Below are positions 24,315 through 30,366 of a DNA stretch of 30,366 nucleotides, in pieces. A program made the translations under genes and the position numbers. Where the stretch lies: assembly GCA_021808055.1 (NCBI GenBank), contig JAKBCH010000021.1, forward strand, positions 1 to 30,366, read 5' to 3'. How positions within the stretch are numbered: position 1 is the stretch's first letter; every line of letters starts with the position of its first letter. Source of the stretch: Pseudomonadota bacterium (GTDB taxonomy: Bacteria; Pseudomonadota; Alphaproteobacteria; Acetobacterales; Acetobacteraceae). The notes under the pieces were generated by a model. That model was given only the letters and a program-made list of their open reading frames with translations, made no database searches and had not been told where the DNA came from.

Positions 24315-25862
24315 ATGAGCTATCCACCTGTCCAACAGGCCATCAACACGCCGACCCCTGTCTTGGATAAAGTGGCGCGGTTGGCGGCCATCTTGGCTTC
24401 CTCGGACGATGCCATCATCTCGCAATCGATCGATGGCATCATTCTTGACTGGAATCTCGGCGCTGAACGAATTTTCGGCTACCAGGCCTCAGAAACCATC
24501 GGCCGTCCTATGGCTTTGCTGCTCCCCCCTGGGTACGAAAACGAAGACCTGACGATTTTAGCGCGGCTACAGAGCGGCGAGAGGATTGAACATTTCGAAA
24601 CACAGCGCCTGCACAAAAACGGCGAGGTGATTGATATCTCTCTGACCACCGCGCTCTACCACAACCTTTCCGGCGAACATGCGGGTGCCATTCAGGTGGC
24701 GCGCGATATAACCACCGCCAAGCGGGCTGAACTGGAATTGCTAGAGCGAGAGGCTCGGCTACAAGCGGTCCTCGACACCGTGCCAGACGCGATGATCGTT
24801 ATCGACCAGAATGGGATCATGCAATCTTTTAGCACGACAGCCGAGCGATTGTTCGGCTATACGGCGGCGGAAGCCATTGGCCGCAATGTCAGTCTGCTGA
24901 TGCCCGAACCTTATCGTACACAACATGACGCTTATCTTGGCCGCTATCTCAGCACGGGTGAGCGGCGCATTATCGGTGTTGGCCGCGTGGTCATTGGCCA
25001 ACGTCAGGATGGCTCCACTTTCCCCATGGAGTTGACCGTCGGCGAGACGCAAACCGCGCGGCACCGGCTTTTTATTGGTTTCGTGCGCGACCTGACAGAG
25101 CGTGAACTGGCCCAGCGCAGGCTGCATGAATTGCAAAGTGAGCTCATTCATATGTCGCGCGCCTCCTCGTTGGGGGAAATGGCGTCCGCTTTGGCCCATG
25201 AGTTAAACCAGCCTCTTTCGGCCATCGCCAATTATTTAAATGGCGGTCGGCGGTTGCTCGAAAACGGCCAGACCGAAAACCTGGCGATGGTACGCGAAGC
25301 CGTAGAGCGGGCCTCTGCCCAGGCATTGCGTGCTGGCCAGATCATCCGGCATCTGCGAGATTTTCTCAGCCGCGGCGAAAACGAGGCGCATTTTGAGAAT
25401 CTGCCGAAGCTGCTGGAAGAAGCCAGCGCGCTGGCTCTGGCCGGGACCAAGGAGGCTGGCCTTACCATCGCCTTCTCGCTCGACCCCGCAGCCCAAACAG
25501 TATTTGCAGACAAGGTCCAGGTGCAGCAAGTCGTCCTCAACCTTGCCCGCAACGCCCTGGAGGCGATGCGCGGGACATCACGACAGGCATTGCAGATCGC
25601 CACGTGCCAACTTAATGATACAATGGTTGAGATCACTGTCGCTGATACCGGGCCGGGCATTGCCGCCGAGGTTGCGACGCGGTTGTTTCAGCCCTTTGTA
25701 ACCACGAAGAAACACGGCATGGGCGTTGGCCTGTCGATCTCGCGCACGATCATCGAAGCGCATGGGGGCAAGCTCTGGGCGGAACCAAACCCGGGCGGCG
25801 GCACGATTTTTCATTTTACACTGCATACAGGCGCCAGAACCACAGAGGATGACGATGAGTGA
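24315..25862 (+). CDS. fixL: FixL-type haem-PAS oxygen sensor histidine kinase
   Basis: The 515-residue soluble kinase has PAS-1 (about residues 20-135), a haem PAS-2 (about 145-265), a histidine dimerisation domain with H295 in SALAHELNQPLSAIANYL, and an HATPase domain with NLARNALEAM, DTGPGIA and GMGVGLSISRTI. PAS-2 contains LMPEPYRTQHDAYLGRY and RRIIGVGRVVIGQRQDGSTFPMEL. By alignment with Bradyrhizobium FixL, H204 is the haem ligand (H200 there) and R224 the O2-sensing arginine (R220). Oxygen on the haem should switch the kinase off. It has no membrane helices, as in B. japonicum FixL. The gene overlaps fixJ by 8 bases. No strong ribosome site is visible at the ATG. Confidence 0.93.
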   Translation: MSYPPVQQAINTPTPVLDKVARLAAILASSDDAIISQSIDGIILDWNLGAERIFGYQASETIGRPMALLLPPGYENEDLTILARLQSGERIEHFETQRLHKNGEVIDISLTTALYHNLSGEHAGAIQVARDITTAKRAELELLEREARLQAVLDTVPDAMIVIDQNGIMQSFSTTAERLFGYTAAEAIGRNVSLLMPEPYRTQHDAYLGRYLSTGERRIIGVGRVVIGQRQDGSTFPMELTVGETQTARHRLFIGFVRDLTERELAQRRLHELQSELIHMSRASSLGEMASALAHELNQPLSAIANYLNGGRRLLENGQTENLAMVREAVERASAQALRAGQIIRHLRDFLSRGENEAHFENLPKLLEEASALALAGTKEAGLTIAFSLDPAAQTVFADKVQVQQVVLNLARNALEAMRGTSRQALQIATCQLNDTMVEITVADTGPGIAAEVATRLFQPFVTTKKHGMGVGLSISRTIIEAHGGKLWAEPNPGGGTIFHFTLHTGARTTEDDDE

Positions 25863-26460
25863 TGCGGTGATTCATCTCATCGACGACGATGCCGGTGTAC
25901 GTCAATCCCTAACCTTCTCCCTGGCTACGGGAGGCTATGCCGTTCGCGCCTATGCCTCGGCTGAAGCGTTTCTCGCGGCATTGCCCGGCTTGCAGCCAGG
26001 CTGCGTCGTCAGTGACATTCGTATGCCTGGCATTGACGGTTTGGCCTTGCAACGGCGCTTACGGGAACAGCGCGTCGGCCTACCAGTGATCATCATGACA
26101 GGTCACGCGGATATTCGGCTCGCTGTTGAGGCAATGAAAGCCGGGGCAATAGATTTTTTAGAAAAGCCGTTCGATGACGAGATCTTGCTGGCGGCCATCC
26201 GTGAAGCCTTGGCGCATCGCACCAAACCTGGCCGCACCGAAGCCGATAAAGGGGATATTCAGAAACGGATGAACGCACTCTCCAACCGCGAGCGAGAGGT
26301 TCTGGCTGGATTGCTAGCCGGTCAGCCGAACAAGACCATTGCCTATGACCTGAATCTGAGTCCGCGCACAGTGGAAGTGCACCGCGCAAATGTGATGGCG
26401 AAAATGAATGCGGGTAGCCTTTCCGAATTGGTACGAATGGCCTTAACCGCAGAAAAATAA
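25855..26460 (+). CDS. fixJ: FixJ-type response regulator
   Basis: The 201-residue regulator has a receiver (residues 1-125) and a LuxR-type HTH. The receiver shows acidic DDD near the N-terminus (HLIDDDAGVRQS), phospho-acceptor D54 in VVSDIRMPGIDG, T in IIMTGHADI and K in DFLEKPFDD. The HTH (about residues 138-195) reads LSNREREVLAGLLAGQPNKTIAYDLNLSPRTVEVHRANVMAKM. Phosphorylated by FixL in low oxygen, FixJ activates fixK promoters in rhizobia and Caulobacter. It starts at ATG 25855, inside the fixL end, with GAGGA upstream. Context and sequence agree on the assignment. Confidence 0.94.
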   Translation: MSDAVIHLIDDDAGVRQSLTFSLATGGYAVRAYASAEAFLAALPGLQPGCVVSDIRMPGIDGLALQRRLREQRVGLPVIIMTGHADIRLAVEAMKAGAIDFLEKPFDDEILLAAIREALAHRTKPGRTEADKGDIQKRMNALSNREREVLAGLLAGQPNKTIAYDLNLSPRTVEVHRANVMAKMNAGSLSELVRMALTAEK

Positions 26461-26473
26461 TCGTTTCCGATCT

Positions 26474-26487
26474 TTGCGTCAGATCAA
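26474..26487. promoter_or_regulatory. FixK-type box upstream of the degenerate receiver gene
   Basis: TTGCGTCAGATCAA fits the FixK2 form TTGA/C-N6-T/GCAA as I recall it and has a perfect right half (ATCAA). The left half TTGCG departs from FNR TTGAT at two positions. It is centred 74 bases before the GTG start at 26555, directly after the fixJ stop. FixK control of this gene would mirror FixK control of fixT in Sinorhizobium. Confidence 0.55.
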
Positions 26488-26554
26488 AGCGGTTGTTCAA
26501 CCGTGGATTTAGGCTGCTTCGGGACATGCTTATTCTGCCGCCAGGAATGTTATC

Positions 26555-26941
26555 GTGCTAAGTGCCGCAAGCGATGCTGGTAAGCTCGTTCTTGTTCTGG
26601 AGGAGGATTCCGACGTTCGGGAGTCCCTGAGGTTTGCCTTAAAAATGGCGGGGATCAATGTCAGCACTCACCCGACAATCCCGGCACTTTTGGATGATTC
26701 AGGACTGTCACAAGCCGCTTGCCTGCTGATCGGCCACCATCCCCCATTATTCGATGCATTTGAGGCTATCTCCCAGCTCTATGCGCAGGATATTAGAGTA
26801 CCCGTGATACTCATTACCGACCATGCCAAAGCAACATTACGTCGGCGGGCGGCCTGCGCGGGTATTAGCCGAATCATCGAACGACCAGATTTCGACAGCT
26901 CGGTGGTGGAAAGTGTCACCGAATTGCTGTTTTCACAATAA
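26555..26941 (+). CDS. degenerate receiver protein, FixT-like candidate anti-kinase
   Basis: The 128-residue protein is a stand-alone receiver fold without an output domain. The first strand and acidic pair survive (LVLVLEEDSDVRESLRFAL), as does the Thr position (VILITDHAKA). The phospho-acceptor is lost: where FixJ has SDIRMPGIDG this protein has IGHHPPLFDA, placing Gly 60 at the Asp position. The switch Lys is replaced by Arg (IIERPDF versus FLEKPFD). It therefore cannot be phosphorylated normally. In Sinorhizobium and Caulobacter, FixT, a small receiver-like protein, inhibits FixL. Position between fixJ and fixK and the FixK-type box support the same job here. The start is GTG 26555 with AGGA about 10 bases upstream. 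Function is inference. Confidence 0.72.
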   Translation: MLSAASDAGKLVLVLEEDSDVRESLRFALKMAGINVSTHPTIPALLDDSGLSQAACLLIGHHPPLFDAFEAISQLYAQDIRVPVILITDHAKATLRRRAACAGISRIIERPDFDSSVVESVTELLFSQ

Positions 26942-26950
26942 AACTCGCTC

Positions 26951-26966
26951 ACTCAAGACCTTGAGT
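26951..26966. promoter_or_regulatory. dyad between the FixT-like gene and fixK
   Basis: ACTCAAGACCTTGAGT is a perfect inverted repeat with 7-base arms and a 2-base centre, starting 10 bases after the FixT-like stop. It is not a FixK box, because the half-sites face the wrong way. No T-run follows, so a terminator is weak; an operator upstream of fixK is the alternative. Confidence 0.4.
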
Positions 26967-26990
26967 CTACGTAGAATCCCTTAGAGTAGA
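26965..26990 (+). promoter_or_regulatory. candidate FixJ-binding site upstream of fixK
   Basis: The stretch begins with the palindrome TCTACGTAGA (26965-26974) and continues ATCCCTTAGAGTAG. It resembles the TACGTAG...CCCTTA type of sequence I recall for FixJ sites in Sinorhizobium fixK and nifA promoters. It lies about 65-90 bases upstream of the fixK start, a sensible place for FixJ activation. The consensus is from memory, so this is a tentative call. Confidence 0.4.
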
Positions 26991-27054
26991 ACCGAATATC
27001 ATTCTCTCCTGCCCCCCATTAGACAGCAACATCTGCTGAGCTATGGAGGCCACC

Positions 27055-27759
27055 ATGTCGTTCAAACCACAATCCGCCGGCGTAAATTTCGGCGACCTTT
27101 CGGGCATATTGGCCGGAAAGATATTGACGCATGAAGATGCCATAGACCTCTCGCGCCCCCAGGCACCGCGCATGTATGGAACGCAGCGATCCGTCCTGCG
27201 CGACCAGGAGATTTATGGTGAAGGCACTAAAGCCGATTGCTTCTTTAAGGTTGTTTCCGGCGTTGTGAGGTTGTGCAAATTTCTCAACGATGGCCGCCGC
27301 CAGGTTGTTTCCTTCCATTTTGCCGGCGATGTCTTTGGTGTGGAAACCGGTGCGATCCACAAGGTTTCGGCCGAAGCGGTATGCGATTCTACCTTGGTGG
27401 CTTACCGCCGCTGCAGCCTGGAGTCTGTTGTCTCGGGCAATGAGGATATCGTCAGACAGATGTTTTTCTACGCCATGCATAACGCCGAGCAGGCCCGCGA
27501 CCATACATTACTGCTCGGCCGCTGCAATGCCATAGAACGTGTCGCCCACTTTCTGCGAGATCAAGCTCGCCATGGCGATAATAACAGCGAGATTGTACTG
27601 GAGATGTCTCGTATTGATATCGCAGACTATCTCGGGCTGACGATAGAGACGGTTTCACGCACACTTTCAAGGCTAGACCGCGACCACGTGATCGAGCTGG
27701 TAACGTCGCGTATCATCAGGATTAAGAACTTCTCAGCGCTGGCGGCTTATGCCGGCTGA
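27055..27759 (+). CDS. fixK: FixK-type Crp/Fnr transcriptional regulator
   Basis: The 234-residue protein has a cyclic-nucleotide-type beta barrel (about residues 35-150, with VVSGVVRLCKFLNDGRRQVVSFHFAGDVFG) and a C-terminal winged HTH (about 165-225). The recognition helix reads LTIETVSRTLSRLDRD; its E..SR matches the FNR residues that read TTGAT half-sites. The N-terminal [4Fe-4S] cysteine cluster of FNR is absent, since no Cys occurs before ADCFF, so it should not sense O2 directly. That is the FixK pattern. I prefer ATG 27055, with GGAGG 5 bases upstream, over ATG 27043. hemN follows after 100 bases. It is the probable reader of the boxes at 18981, 22612, 22713 and 26474. Confidence 0.88.
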   Translation: MSFKPQSAGVNFGDLSGILAGKILTHEDAIDLSRPQAPRMYGTQRSVLRDQEIYGEGTKADCFFKVVSGVVRLCKFLNDGRRQVVSFHFAGDVFGVETGAIHKVSAEAVCDSTLVAYRRCSLESVVSGNEDIVRQMFFYAMHNAEQARDHTLLLGRCNAIERVAHFLRDQARHGDNNSEIVLEMSRIDIADYLGLTIETVSRTLSRLDRDHVIELVTSRIIRIKNFSALAAYAG

Positions 27760-27859
27760 GGTAGCAGCCATCCGTTCGGCATAGCCAAAAAGCCTGGTTT
27801 TACATCGTTGTAGGCTTGTGTCGTAAGATCCGCTTCGCCCGGTTGATGCCCGACAGGAG

Positions 27860-29227
27860 ATGAATTTGAACCACGCTGAATTGATCGCTCGCTATGACGG
27901 GCGCGTGCCGCGTTACACAAGTTATCCCACCGCGGTCCAGTTCTCAAACGATGTCGGTGCTGAACAATATGCCGACTGGCTTGGCATGGTGTCTGCGGCC
28001 ACACCGATATCGCTTTATTTGCACGTCCCTTTTTGCGAGCGGCTTTGCCTTTATTGCGGCTGCAACACCACGGTGGTCAGGCAAGACTCTCCCCGCCGCA
28101 CATATGCTGAATTACTCGCCAAGGAGATTACGATGCTGGCGACACACATCGGACACCGCGCCGAGGTGGCCAGCGTGCATTGGGGTGGCGGTACGCCGAC
28201 AACATTGCCTGATGATTGCCTCACCAACCTCATGGATCTCATCCGTGAAAAATTCGTCCTCAGACCGAATGCTGAGATCGCAATTGAAATTGATCCGGCC
28301 AGTTTTAATGAAAACAGGTGCCAGACTTTAAAAGCAATGGGCATTAACCGCGCCAGCCTCGGCGTGCAGGATTTCGACCCGCAGGTACAGGCCGCCATTG
28401 GCCGCCCGCAAAGTTTTGCCGAAACCCAGGCTTGCGCTACCGCATTACGCCGCGCTGGCGTTTCCGCCCTGAACCTCGACCTTATCTACGGCCTGCCGCA
28501 TCAAACTGAGGAATCCGTGAAGCAGACCGCCCAACAGGCGCTGGCATTAAGAGCTGGGCGCATAGCGGTGTTCGGGTATGCCCATGTGCCCTGGATGAAG
28601 CGTCATCAATCGCTCATTCCCGAATCCTCCCTGCCGGACGCTAACGCACGCTTCGCACAGTTGAACACCATTGCGCATGTGTTGGAGCGCGCGGGCGGTT
28701 TTATGCCCATTGGGTTGGATCATTATGCTCAGGCGGATGACGCACTGGCAAAGGCCGCGGCCGCCAAATTATTGCGCCGTAGCTTCCAGGGTTATACCAC
28801 CGACGCCGCACCTGTTCTACTCGGCATCGGTGCCAGCGCCATTGGCCATCTGCCAGCAGCCTACGTACAGAACGCAACCAGCGTCCGGGAATATGGCGCT
28901 GCGATCAACGCAGGTGTTTTAGCCACAGCACGTGGCGTAGCCTTAACTCTGGAAGACAGGATGCGACGCACGGTCATCGAAAAGATCATGTGCGATCTGG
29001 AAGTGGACCTTATCGAAACCGCACGCGAATTTGGCTGTGATGCCGCGCTGCTCCTAAAGGACAGCCCCAGGCTGGCAACGTTCGCGCAGGATGGCTTGCT
29101 AAAGTGGGACGGGCGCCGAATAGATATTTCACCTGCCGGGCGCCCTTTCATCCGTAGCATTGCCAGCACTTTCGATGCTTATCTCGTCCGAAATGAAACT
29201 GGTTTACGCCATGCGCGGGCCATGTAA
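27860..29227 (+). CDS. hemN: oxygen-independent coproporphyrinogen III oxidase
   Basis: The 455-residue radical SAM enzyme decarboxylates coproporphyrinogen III to protoporphyrinogen IX without O2, in haem synthesis. The N-terminus has RYTSYPTAVQF, and the cluster motif is YLHVPFCERLCLYCGCNT with C59, C63 and C66 binding [4Fe-4S] and C68 as the HemN-specific extra Cys. WGGGTPT, the SLGVQDFDP motif and LDLIYGLPHQT follow in the expected order. Length agrees with E. coli HemN (457). The ATG at 27860 directly abuts AGGAG, so an alternative TTG start two codons later is possible. No FixK box is seen in the 100-base gap, so it may be read with fixK. It would supply haem for bd oxidase in low oxygen. 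Confidence 0.95.
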   Translation: MNLNHAELIARYDGRVPRYTSYPTAVQFSNDVGAEQYADWLGMVSAATPISLYLHVPFCERLCLYCGCNTTVVRQDSPRRTYAELLAKEITMLATHIGHRAEVASVHWGGGTPTTLPDDCLTNLMDLIREKFVLRPNAEIAIEIDPASFNENRCQTLKAMGINRASLGVQDFDPQVQAAIGRPQSFAETQACATALRRAGVSALNLDLIYGLPHQTEESVKQTAQQALALRAGRIAVFGYAHVPWMKRHQSLIPESSLPDANARFAQLNTIAHVLERAGGFMPIGLDHYAQADDALAKAAAAKLLRRSFQGYTTDAAPVLLGIGASAIGHLPAAYVQNATSVREYGAAINAGVLATARGVALTLEDRMRRTVIEKIMCDLEVDLIETAREFGCDAALLLKDSPRLATFAQDGLLKWDGRRIDISPAGRPFIRSIASTFDAYLVRNETGLRHARAM

Positions 29228-29274
29228 GAATAATGACGCGCGCAGCTTGCCTTATGACTCATCTCAAAATGCAA

Positions 29275-29490
29275 CTCGCTGCCAGCCTGGCGCAAAAGCG
29301 GGCTTTCCCCGGTATCTGGGCCAGACAAAAGATGGCCTGAATTCGAAGTTGCATGCTGTCTGCCACGAGGATGGCAGGCCCGTGCTATTGCACCTCACGG
29401 CAGGTTAGGTCAGCGATCAAAAGGGCGCCCATGATTTTCCTGTCTGCAATCCGTCTTGCCGCAACCGTTGCCTTCTATCTTAAAGAATGA
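29275..29490 (+). pseudogene. IS5-family transposase remnant
   Basis: Two fragments of a transposase remain. The first reads GQTKDGLNSKLHAVCHEDGRPVLLHLTAG, then an in-frame TAG (29406-29408), then VSDQKGAH; the family pattern is GGLNSKLHAV...GQ(V/M)SD(x)KGA, so the stop replaces a Gln codon. The second fragment, in another frame, reads IFLSAIRLAATVAFYLKE and stops at 29490, matching the C-terminus of such transposases. The catalytic middle is deleted. The sequence TGAGTTCTGAGCC just after may be the IS end, but I cannot find its partner. The left border, somewhere in 29228-29275, is not defined. The 29491-29579 gap holds nothing else I can support. Confidence 0.75.
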
Positions 29491-29579
29491 GTTCTGAGCC
29501 TAGTTTGCCAGTTTTACCGATGCCATTCATGTTCTCGATCTATTACAGTTAGTCTTGAAACGTGGAAATCCTTCTTGGA

Positions 29580-30366
29580 TTAAGGGTTGAACGGGCGGCC
29601 ATCGTCGCGCAGCACGACATAGATGGCCGGGATGACAAGCACGGTGAGGAGGGTGGAGGAGGCAAGACCGAATAGCAGGGCCGTGGCGAGGCCTTGAAAG
29701 ATAGGATCGGTGAGAATGGTTGCGGCCGAGATCATGGCCGCAATGGCGGTGAGCAGGATTGGTTTGATGCGGATGGCACCAGCCTCCAAGAGCATCTCTC
29801 GCAGTGGCCTGTTGCCGCCCTGGCGGCAGCGGATGAAATCAACCAGCAGGATCGAGTTACGCACGATAATACCGGCCAGTGCGATGAAGCCGATCATGGA
29901 GGTGGCGGTGAAATCGGCATCGAGCAGCCAATGCCCGAGCATGATACCGATGAGGGTGAGCGGGATTGGCACCAGAATAACGAGGGGCAGCTTAAAGGAG
30001 CCAAACTGTGCTACGACGAGCACGTAGATGCCAAGAATAGCGACGCCGAAAGCGATCCCCATATCGCGGAAGGTGACATAGGTGATCTGCCATTCGCCAT
30101 CCCACAACAGCGAGGGCTTGGCTTCATTCTTGGGCTGGCTGACGAAGCGGATCTGTGGTTTGGGCAAGCTCCCCCAGTTCGCTTTGGCAATGGCATTATC
30201 CACTGCGAACATGCCGTAGATGGGGGATTCAAATTTGCCAGCGAGCTCGCCGGTTACCATGTCAACGAAATGCCCGTCGCGGCGAAAGATCGTGCGTGAA
30301 CCAGGAACGGTTTTGGCACTGACGAGCTGGCCGAGCTCGACGACATTGCGTTGGCCCGGCAGCACG
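29580..30366 (-). CDS. RND efflux transporter permease, C-terminal part (start lies beyond the right edge)
   Basis: The visible 262 codons are the C-terminal end of an AcrB/HAE-type inner-membrane proton-drug antiporter. They include the end of the second porter domain and then the last membrane helices: TFRDMGIAFGVAILGIYVLVVAQFGSFKLPLVILVPIPLTLIGIMLG, the signature MIGFIALAGIIVRNSILLVDFI, and the final helices IKPILLTAIAAMISAATIL and LATALLFGLASSTLLTVLVIPAIYVV. The reading frame is open to the window edge, so the start and the adaptor gene must lie to the right. The overall pattern suggests the subgroup that exports hydrophobic compounds; the substrate cannot be told. The gene is convergent with hemN and the IS remnant. 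Confidence 0.9.
   Translation of the reverse strand, partial: VLPGQRNVVELGQLVSAKTVPGSRTIFRRDGHFVDMVTGELAGKFESPIYGMFAVDNAIAKANWGSLPKPQIRFVSQPKNEAKPSLLWDGEWQITYVTFRDMGIAFGVAILGIYVLVVAQFGSFKLPLVILVPIPLTLIGIMLGHWLLDADFTATSMIGFIALAGIIVRNSILLVDFIRCRQGGNRPLREMLLEAGAIRIKPILLTAIAAMISAATILTDPIFQGLATALLFGLASSTLLTVLVIPAIYVVLRDDGRPFNP

Noticed and set aside
26951..26966. Reading ACTCAAGACCTTGAGT as a FixK box
   Set aside because: The half-sites are inverted relative to TTGA...TCAA, so it cannot be a FixK site as such. It is kept only as an unassigned dyad.
27760..27859. FixK box expected upstream of hemN
   Set aside because: I looked on both strands. TTGATGCCCGACAG at 27842 lacks the second half-site, so no box is called.

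Overview
The window looks like chromosomal DNA of an aerobic, probably acid-tolerant alphaproteobacterium. The mix of an OtsB / GH15 / OtsA trehalose cluster, FixL/FixJ/FixK oxygen control and a DUF1656-HlyD-NodT efflux set fits the Acetobacteraceae (an Acidocella- or Acidiphilium-like organism). This placement is inference from gene content; there is no rRNA or other marker gene to confirm it.

Layout. (1) 1-2653, minus strand: trehalose operon otsB, GH15 glucosidase/trehalase, otsA (otsA runs off the left edge). (2) 2937-5725: a small Pmp3-like membrane protein, methylmalonate-semialdehyde dehydrogenase (mmsA), and a divergent RpiR/SIS regulator with two inverted repeats between them. (3) 5752-9511: a minus-strand tetR, nitroreductase, tesB operon, divergent from a nitronate monooxygenase and a MEKHLA-domain gene. 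(4) 9636-13953: DUF1656, HlyD and NodT efflux genes, an HPP-CBS membrane protein and an unrecognised membrane protein. No FUSC permease is present. (5) 13953-15035: a decayed IS that sits in the shared stop codons of two convergent genes. (6) 15035-22527: a DUF2147 protein, then cytochrome bd oxidase: cydA, cydB, a long cydX and an unannotated 32-codon membrane ORF, and upstream of them the cydDC ABC exporter with a 17-codon leader ORF. (7) 22612-29227, plus strand: CBS-BON protein, OmpW, FixL, FixJ, a degenerate receiver that resembles FixT, FixK, and HemN. (8) 29275-30366: an IS5-type transposase remnant and the 3' end of an RND pump on the minus strand.

The most interesting part is 15.7-29.2 kb, which reads as one self-contained low-oxygen module. 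FixL keeps the haem-PAS residues of an O2 sensor. FixJ should activate fixK. FixK lacks the FNR cysteine cluster but keeps the E..SR recognition helix. Four sites of the TTGA/C-N6-TCAA type lie exactly where FixK would need them: before cydAB, between cydDC and the CBS-BON gene (two sites), and before the FixT-like gene. The outputs are the high-affinity bd oxidase, its assembly exporter, and anaerobic haem synthesis (HemN). No cbb3 oxidase (fixNOQP) or nif gene is in view, so the classical symbiotic Fix cascade appears to drive bd oxidase here, with a FixK-dependent anti-kinase as likely negative feedback. The tail of the cyd operon encodes two small membrane proteins, one of them apparently undescribed.
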